Source: an uncultured Clostridia bacterium
GTDB lineage: Bacteria > Bacillota > Clostridia > Oscillospirales > Acutalibacteraceae
Assembly: GCA_946555465.1 (NCBI GenBank)
Contig: CAMNST010000005.1
Span: 1-64,000 of the forward strand
DNA length: 64,000 bases
Direction: 5' to 3'
Each line of letters opens with the position of its first letter. The stretch's first letter is position 1. Shown here piece after piece: positions 59,044 to 64,000 of the stretch. The notes below the pieces were generated by a model. It saw only the letters and a program-made list of their open reading frames with translations. It ran no database searches and had not been told where the DNA came from. A program made the translations under genes and the position numbers.

Positions 59044-60180
59044 ATGAACGTTAATGTAAACAAAGGATATAAAGCATATAAGAAAGGGCTGATATGCGAG
59101 CCGGACAGTAAACACAGAAAGCAATATGCAGAGAATACAGTCTTTGAGGAAGAAGGCGGCGAGATTTGCGGCGCAGGACTGATGCACTATTGCTTAAATC
59201 CGCTTGACACACTTGATTATTATCCACTTATTGACAGTAATGGAAATATGTCCGAGTTCACTGAGGTTGAAGCACTTGAACAACCTGTTACAGATGACGG
59301 AAAGAAATATGCTGCCAGGAAATTAAAAATCGGTGTTAAGTTATCTTTGCCTGCATTTATAAAAGCGAGTTTCAATTTTCTTTGGGAAAAATGCAGTATT
59401 GACGAGCAGGACAGCCGAGTAACCGCAGCAAGCGGATATAACTCAAAACTTGTAGCAAGCGGAAATGACTCAAAACTTGTAGCAAGCGGAAATGACTCAA
59501 AACTTGCAGCAAGCGGATATAACTCACAACTCGCGGCAAGCGGAGATGACTCAAAACTTGCAGCAAGCGGAGATTACTCACAACTCGCGGCAAGCGGATA
59601 TAACTCAAAACTTGCAGCAAGCGGAAATAACTCAAAACTTGCAGCAAGCGGATATAACTCAAAACTTGCGGCAAGCGGAAATGACTCACAACTCGCGGCA
59701 AGCGGATATAACTCAAAACTTGCAGCAAGCGGAAATAACTCAAAACTTGCAGCAAGCGGATATAACTCAAAACTTGCAGCAAGCGGAAATCACTCAAAAC
59801 TTGCAGCAAGCGGAAATCACTCAAAACTTGCAGCAAGCGGATATAACTCACAACTCGCGGCAAGCGGAAATCACTCAAAACTTGCAGCAAGCGGAAATCA
59901 CTCAAAACTTGCAGCAAGCGGATATAACTCACAACTCGCGGCAAGCGGAGATGACTCAAAACTTGCAGCAAGCGGAAATGACTCAATCGCTGCCGGTATA
60001 GGTATTAATAATATAGCTAAAGCATCAAAGGGCAGTTGGATTGTTCTTGCTGAATGGAAATATGACAAGAAAAAGAATACATATATTCCTGTTTGCGTTA
60101 AATCTGTTCAGATTGACGGAGAGAAAATCAAAGAAGACACCTTTTACAGACTGAAAAACGGTGAGTTTGTTGAGGTTTAA
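59044..60180 (+). CDS. DUF7666-like protein with 21 nine-residue repeats
   Basis: A 378-residue protein. The N-terminal part (about 1-125) contains a conserved-looking GGEICGAGLMHYCLNPLDTLDYYP like phage DUF7666 proteins. Residues 129-317 are 21 copies of a nine-residue unit A-S-G-x-x-S-K/Q-L-A/V, where x-x is YN, ND, DD, DY, NN or NH; the repeated pattern suggests a regular beta-helix or solenoid. The C-terminal tail (about 320-378) ends GEFVEV. Repeat number may vary between strains. Overlaps the next gene by one base. Confidence 0.75.
   Translation: MNVNVNKGYKAYKKGLICEPDSKHRKQYAENTVFEEEGGEICGAGLMHYCLNPLDTLDYYPLIDSNGNMSEFTEVEALEQPVTDDGKKYAARKLKIGVKLSLPAFIKASFNFLWEKCSIDEQDSRVTAASGYNSKLVASGNDSKLVASGNDSKLAASGYNSQLAASGDDSKLAASGDYSQLAASGYNSKLAASGNNSKLAASGYNSKLAASGNDSQLAASGYNSKLAASGNNSKLAASGYNSKLAASGNHSKLAASGNHSKLAASGYNSQLAASGNHSKLAASGNHSKLAASGYNSQLAASGDDSKLAASGNDSIAAGIGINNIAKASKGSWIVLAEWKYDKKKNTYIPVCVKSVQIDGEKIKEDTFYRLKNGEFVEV
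59428..59994 (+). repeat. Twenty-one tandem 27-bp coding repeats
   Basis: Unit GCAAGCGGA-n6-TCAAAACTTGCA, 27 bp, repeated 21 times inside the DUF7666-like gene. Mostly two bases per unit plus the K/Q codon vary. Length divisible by three keeps all frames open, so spurious ORFs on both strands appear here. Confidence 0.95.
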
Positions 60181-60383
60181 TGAAAATGAGCAAACAGTGT
60201 AACGGAAAAGGGTGCAATGGTGCCTGGGACTGCGATAACTGCCGGCAGACAGGTGACTGTGAAAAGACTGTTATTTGTGATGACTGCGGATATGAAATGA
60301 CCGAGGAATATTACAGTGTTGATGGTTCGGATTTATGCAGTGACTGTTTGGCAGACAGATACAGGCAGTACATAGGTGAATGA
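60180..60383 (+). CDS. Cysteine-rich zinc-finger-like protein
   Basis: A 67-residue protein with CDNCRQTGDC, ICDDCGYEM and CSDCLADR, likely binding two zinc ions. It starts at the overlap ATG 60180 (another ATG at 60186). Small phage-type zinc-ribbon proteins of this kind have no assigned role. Confidence 0.55.
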   Translation: MKMSKQCNGKGCNGAWDCDNCRQTGDCEKTVICDDCGYEMTEEYYSVDGSDLCSDCLADRYRQYIGE

Positions 60384-60384
60384 T

Positions 60385-60519
60385 ATGAATCTAAAAGAAC
60401 TTGATGAATATGTTTCAAAATATGGATTTGACAATGAGACCGGCATTGAGAATATGAAAATAGCAATGACAGTCAACAAAATCAGAAAGGATAAAGAAAA
60501 TGGCAGAGACGTTGTATGA
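60385..60519 (+). CDS. 44-residue protein overlapping gp157 start
   Basis: ATG 60385, one base after the previous stop, with AGGTGAATG as ribosome site; ends at 60519, inside the next gene. Helical, charged. Function unknown. Confidence 0.4.
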   Translation: MNLKELDEYVSKYGFDNETGIENMKIAMTVNKIRKDKENGRDVV

Positions 60520-60979
60520 GATGTCATTAGCAACTCAAACACTTTATGAAATGCTGATGAATGATGAAATTGATGAGCAGACTTTCAATGATACTGTTGA
60601 GGGTATGGGTGCGATTGAAAAGGTTGAGGGGTATTGTCAGGTGATCTCCCGGATGAATGCAGAGGCGGAGATGTTCAAAAATGAGATTGACCGCCTTACA
60701 AAAAGGAAAAAATCTCTTGAGAATAATGTGAACTGGCTCGAGGGTCAACTTCTCAATTTTTATAACGCAAACGGCGGTGAAAAAATCAAAGCAGGTACTT
60801 TCCATGTATCAGCCAGAAAGAACACCTATGTTGATATTCCAGATGAAAGCAGAATACCTAAAAAATACTGTACTGTTAAAGTATCGCCGAACAAGACGGC
60901 TATAAAAGAGGCTATTGACAGCGGCATCAGGGTTAGGGGTGCAAGTATTCAGGAAAGGGTAAGTGTGATTATCAGATGA
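60500..60979 (+). CDS. Siphovirus Gp157-like protein
   Basis: A 159-residue protein. The N-terminal two-thirds is a coiled coil (EIDRLTKRKKSLENNVNWLEGQ), followed by TFHVSARKNTYVDIPDESRIPKKY and IQERVSVIIR, as in Siphovirus Gp157. In streptococcal phages the family is linked to phage resistance/early replication region. It overlaps the next gene by four bases. Confidence 0.85.
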   Translation: MAETLYEMSLATQTLYEMLMNDEIDEQTFNDTVEGMGAIEKVEGYCQVISRMNAEAEMFKNEIDRLTKRKKSLENNVNWLEGQLLNFYNANGGEKIKAGTFHVSARKNTYVDIPDESRIPKKYCTVKVSPNKTAIKEAIDSGIRVRGASIQERVSVIIR

Positions 60980-61554
60980 GCATAACGGAGATTTTACAAT
61001 CGATACAGGAAAAACTTGTGGCACCGAAAAACCAGTATAACAGTTTCGGAAAATACAGTTACCGCAACTGTGAAGATATTCTTGTGGCAGTTAAACCGCT
61101 TTGTGCACAATACAAGGCTGCTGTCGTGCTTAGCGATGAGGTTATACAGAAAGGGGACAGATTTTACGTTAAAGCAACTGCAACGTTTCATTGCGGCGGA
61201 GAAACTGTTTCAGCATATGCAGAAGCAAGGGAACCGATAAGTCGAAAAGGAATGGATGAAGCACAGGTAACCGGTGCAACAAGTTCATACGCACGCAAGT
61301 ATGCGCTCAATGGTCTTTTTGCAATAGACGATAATAAAGACCCTGACAATGCAGAACCACCGGGTAAAGGCGGTCAGAAACCGAAAAACAGCGGTGCCGA
61401 TAATCAGATTACGTGTTCCAACTGCGGAAAAGTGATAAATGCGGTGAAAAAGGACGGCAGGGTGATTTCCGCGAAGGAAGTTGCAAACAAGTGCGGCGGT
61501 ATGTGCACAAAGTGTTTCAAGACGCTAAAAGGAAACGAAAATGGCAGAGTTTAA
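60976..61554 (+). CDS. erf: ERF-family single-strand annealing protein
   Basis: A 192-residue recombinase. The ERF core is KNQYNSFGKYSYRNCEDILVAVKP followed by QVTGATSSYARKYALNGLFAIDD. Phage ERF proteins anneal single strands and circularise genomes. A C-terminal zinc-ribbon-like tail with ITCSNCGK and CGGMCTKC follows. It overlaps the next gene by 14 bases. Confidence 0.85.
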   Translation: MSITEILQSIQEKLVAPKNQYNSFGKYSYRNCEDILVAVKPLCAQYKAAVVLSDEVIQKGDRFYVKATATFHCGGETVSAYAEAREPISRKGMDEAQVTGATSSYARKYALNGLFAIDDNKDPDNAEPPGKGGQKPKNSGADNQITCSNCGKVINAVKKDGRVISAKEVANKCGGMCTKCFKTLKGNENGRV

Positions 61555-62083
61555 GTGCGAAATAGCAGACATATCACAGGAATACAAAACAGGCAAAACA
61601 AGAATAACACTGCTTGCCGACAGAAGTATTTTAAATGCTTTTGATGATTTGCTGGATAAAGTGCTCAACTGTACGTTAAAACTGTTCAGAAAAAAGCGTT
61701 CATTGGATGCTAACGCGTATTTCTGGGTGCTCTGCGGCAAACTTGCAACAAAGACAAGGCAGAACAAGAGAGATATATACAAACAGTTGATTAAGGAAAT
61801 CGGGGACAATTTTGAGATTGTACCCATAAGAAACGATGCGGTTGAAACGTGGTGTAAGAATTGGGAGTCAAGGGGCGAAGGGTGGCAGTGCGACATACTC
61901 GGTGACAGCAAGCATAGTGGCTATACAAATATCTGCTGCTATTACGGCTCATCAACCTATGACACAGAGCAAATGTCAGCACTCATCGACAGTGTTGTAT
62001 TTGACTGCAAAGAGCAGGGTATTGAAACAATGACACCCGATCAGATTGCAGAGTTAAAAGCAAGGTGGGGTGAAAATGAGTAA
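61541..62083 (+). CDS. NinB-like recombination protein
   Basis: A 180-residue protein whose RKKRSLDANAYFWVLCGKLA segment is typical of phage NinB/Orf-type recombination mediators. It sits between ERF and an HNH nuclease, which agrees. Start at ATG 61541, overlapping erf. Confidence 0.65.
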   Translation: MAEFKCEIADISQEYKTGKTRITLLADRSILNAFDDLLDKVLNCTLKLFRKKRSLDANAYFWVLCGKLATKTRQNKRDIYKQLIKEIGDNFEIVPIRNDAVETWCKNWESRGEGWQCDILGDSKHSGYTNICCYYGSSTYDTEQMSALIDSVVFDCKEQGIETMTPDQIAELKARWGENE

Positions 62084-62357
62084 GTCTATTTTGCAGGAAG
62101 ATGATAACATCTGCTTTTTATGCGGTGGATATGGCGCCCGTGAATGGCATCATATTTTCGGCGGATTTAACCGTAAAAACAGTGAACATTACGGCTTGAA
62201 AGTACGGCTGCATCATAACTGCCACAACGAACCGCCGAACGGTGTGCATTACAACAAAGAAGCAATGGAATTTTTACATAAAACAGGGCAGAGAGCCTTT
62301 AAGAAGGCTTATCCCGATTTGAATTTTAAAAAGATATTCGGAGTGAATTATTTATGA
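62076..62357 (+). CDS. HNH-type nuclease-like phage protein
   Basis: A 93-residue protein with ICFLCGGYGAREWHHIFGGFNRKNSE and LHHNCHN: a C-x2-C pair plus His-rich metal site as in HNH or Ref/DUF968-type phage nucleases. Start ATG 62076 behind GGGGTGAAA; overlaps ssb by four bases. Confidence 0.7.
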   Translation: MSKSILQEDDNICFLCGGYGAREWHHIFGGFNRKNSEHYGLKVRLHHNCHNEPPNGVHYNKEAMEFLHKTGQRAFKKAYPDLNFKKIFGVNYL

Positions 62358-62773
62358 TTAACAATGCAGTAATAATGGGAAGACTGACATACGAGCCTGA
62401 ACTCAGAACAACGCCGCAGGGAACGTCTGTGGTGCGGTTTTCGGTTGCATGTGAGCGTAAATACAGCAGAGAAGAAACAGACTTTATTGACTGTATTGCG
62501 TGGCGCAAAACAGCGGAGTTTATCAGTCAGTATTTTCATAAAGGTGATATGATTGCCCTTACAGGCAGTATTACAGCAAACAACTATACGGACAAGCAGG
62601 GAAATAAAAGAAAATCGGTTGAGATTACTGCCGATAATGTATCGTTCTGCGGCAGTAAATCGGAGAGAACAGGCGGTATGCAGCAATACGCACAGCCTGC
62701 ACCGACATATGCAGCAGCCGATAATTCGGACTTTGAGGAAATCGTTGACGATGACGACGATTTGCCGTTCTGA
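62354..62773 (+). CDS. ssb: Single-stranded DNA-binding protein (phage-type)
   Basis: A 139-residue SSB with the OB-fold NNAVIMGRLTYEPELRTTPQG, CIAWRKTAEF, and the acidic partner-binding tail DDDDLPF. It belongs with the replication/recombination module. Confidence 0.95.
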   Translation: MINNAVIMGRLTYEPELRTTPQGTSVVRFSVACERKYSREETDFIDCIAWRKTAEFISQYFHKGDMIALTGSITANNYTDKQGNKRKSVEITADNVSFCGSKSERTGGMQQYAQPAPTYAAADNSDFEEIVDDDDDLPF

Positions 62774-62783
62774 GGTGTGAAAA

Positions 62784-63518
62784 ATGCAGGGTTGGATAAA
62801 ACTCCACAGAAGGATTGTGGATTGGGAATGGTATGACGATTTACCGACAAAATCCTTGTTCATCCATTTGCTGATTCTTGCTAATCATGAAGATAATATG
62901 TGGCATGGAAAAAAGATAGAAAAAGGCTCGCTTGTGACATCAGTAGCATCCTTATCAGCACAGACGGGATTGTCAATAAAGCAGATTAGAACTGCATTAA
63001 ATCATTTGGAAAAAACAGGAGAAATCGGCAAACAAACGACAAACCAAAATACATTAATAATCATACTGAATTACAGCGGATATCAAGAATTTGATACTGA
63101 CGAAAATTCAGAAAAAGGCAAGCAAGGGGCAAACAAGGGGCAAGCAAGAGGCAAACAAAGGGCAACAAACAAGAATGATAAGAATGATAAGAATGTAAAG
63201 AATGATAAGAAAGAGATAGATTATAGTGCAGTTGCAGAGACCTATAATTCAATCTGTAAAAGCCTGCCTGAAGTCAAGGTAATGACAGATACAAGAAAAA
63301 CACATCTCAAATCATTTTTTGATATTCTGAAAAAACACGATTTAACGGTTGATGAATATTTCAGAAGAGTACAGGATTCGGATTTCTTATCAGGCAGAAA
63401 CGGCAAATGGACAAACTGCTCTTTTGACTGGCTTATCAATAAAAGCAATGCGGTTAAAGTCTGTGAGGGAACTTATAAGAATACAGGCACTGCAGTTCAG
63501 ACCTATTGTGAATATTAA
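62784..63518 (+). CDS. Phage replisome organiser-like protein
   Basis: A 244-residue protein with the N-terminal winged-helix of phage replisome organisers (WIKLHRRIVDWEWYDD, TSVASLSAQTGLSIKQIRTALNHLEKTGEI), a low-complexity Asn/Lys/Asp linker (KNDKNDKNVKNDK at about 130-142) and a DnaD-like C-terminus (TRKTHLKSFFDILKKH, WTNCSFDWLINKSN). It would open the phage origin and recruit the helicase loader that follows. Confidence 0.8.
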   Translation: MQGWIKLHRRIVDWEWYDDLPTKSLFIHLLILANHEDNMWHGKKIEKGSLVTSVASLSAQTGLSIKQIRTALNHLEKTGEIGKQTTNQNTLIIILNYSGYQEFDTDENSEKGKQGANKGQARGKQRATNKNDKNDKNVKNDKKEIDYSAVAETYNSICKSLPEVKVMTDTRKTHLKSFFDILKKHDLTVDEYFRRVQDSDFLSGRNGKWTNCSFDWLINKSNAVKVCEGTYKNTGTAVQTYCEY

Positions 63519-63527
63519 GGAGCGGAT

Positions 63528-64000
63528 ATGTACGCAGAAGCGATAAGAAAAGCAATGAATCAGGCAGCAGACAAGGCAACATTTGTTGAGGGTGATTATT
63601 ACGAACCGTATTTTTTTGATGAACCGGATATGAAAGTGATTATCTGCGGAGTGTGCGGCAAGCCGAAGGAATGTTATCCGTACATACCGACAGAGATATG
63701 TGAAGGGCAGCCGCCGAAAGATAAAAGAACATATCCGTTCGGCAGACCTGTTAAGGTTTCCTGTCTGTGTGACTGTGATGTTGACCGAAAGAAAAAAGCA
63801 GAGCAGAGAGCAAATATCGAGAAGATATCGGCACAAAGGAAAATGGAGTGCTGGGGATATGTGGATGCAGACGGCATTTTTCACCGGAATACGGAAATGG
63901 AAAAAACGTGCTTTGAAAATAACAGTACGTATGATGACAACAAGCATATCAAGGCTTGTAAAAAGTATATGTCAACAATCAGTCAGAGACTGGATGACGG
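63528..64000 (+). CDS. DnaC-like helicase loader, N-terminal part (runs off the window)
   Basis: A partial frame from ATG 63528, behind AAGGAGCGG, open to the window edge (157 codons seen). A zinc module with ICGVCGKPKECYPY and CLCDCD, followed by TCFENNSTYDDNKHIKACKKYMST, is the pattern at the front of phage DnaC/IstB-type loaders, whose ATPase domain should follow outside the window. Confidence 0.65.
   Translation, partial: MYAEAIRKAMNQAADKATFVEGDYYEPYFFDEPDMKVIICGVCGKPKECYPYIPTEICEGQPPKDKRTYPFGRPVKVSCLCDCDVDRKKKAEQRANIEKISAQRKMECWGYVDADGIFHRNTEMEKTCFENNSTYDDNKHIKACKKYMSTISQRLDD

Noticed and set aside
59428-59994. CRISPR-like regular repeats
   Set aside because: The repeats are directly adjacent without unique spacers, are in frame with a real protein, and no cas genes are near.
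59372-60001. Long open frames on both strands over the repeat array (about 200 and 169 codons)
   Set aside because: They arise because the 27-bp repeat keeps every frame open; their products are meaningless repeats and have no ribosome sites.

Overview
The window looks like a low-GC, strictly anaerobic, spore-forming-lineage Firmicute, most likely a gut clostridium of the Ruminococcaceae/Oscillospiraceae kind. This is inferred from gene order (SRP RNA-dnaX-ybaB-recR-smpB-ssrA), a YlbJ-type sporulation membrane protein, oxygen-sensitive 2-hydroxyacyl-CoA dehydratase and HydE-type proteins, a ferredoxin:thioredoxin reductase-like protein beside thioredoxin, and archaeal/clostridial-style split glutamate synthase genes. 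No rRNA is present, so the species cannot be fixed from the window alone.

Layout. (1) 1-4400 is housekeeping: a flavin reductase-like protein, SRP RNA, dnaX, ybaB, recR, smpB and tmRNA. (2) 4369-14138 is an accessory island directly behind the tmRNA gene. It opens with a 21-bp duplication of the tmRNA 3' end (attachment-site-like) and a decayed VbhA-type antitoxin. It then carries a crowded same-strand run of small-molecule-modifying enzymes (kinase-like, two APH-type phosphotransferases, GNAT acetyltransferases, nucleotidyltransferases, S51 peptidase, cytidine deaminase-like) mixed with pseudogenes, including an AAC(3) remnant fused to a duplicated GNAT tail. (3) 14150-14868 is a redox pair (FTR-like protein plus thioredoxin). 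(4) 14902-23539 is one tightly coupled nine-gene minus-strand operon: CooC-type ATPase, two 2-hydroxyacyl-CoA dehydratase-family subunits, their activator ATPase, a 55-aa membrane protein, an acetyl-CoA-synthase-like protein, HydE, LemA and DUF2207. This is the best candidate for an undescribed metallocluster system. (5) 23693-41186 is mixed core metabolism and RNA modification: hpf, a GH28 enzyme, trmL, nagA, dus, ylbJ, a secreted lipase-like hydrolase, a riboswitch-like leader with a queuosine-salvage pair, an aminotransferase, nrdR, a TrmN6-like methyltransferase, rsmI, mscL and hydrolases. (6) 41264-51430 is a nitrogen-assimilation block: glnA, an Amt-PII fusion, glutamate synthase split over five genes, and a PurF-type amidotransferase, with strong terminators in front of glnA and amt. 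(7) 51445-53285 holds a membrane-anchored protein and an MscS channel.

(8) From tRNA-Ser (53330-53422) to the right edge is an integrated prophage or phage-like element. It has a tyrosine integrase beside the tRNA, an apparent stand-alone small RNA, a divergent repressor/Cro-like control region, many tiny ORFs, a DUF7666-type protein with 21 nine-residue repeats, and an early replication/recombination module (Gp157, ERF, NinB-like, HNH, SSB, replisome organiser, DnaC-like). The right end of the element lies outside the window.

All calls are from reading sequence and remembered family motifs; no database search was run.
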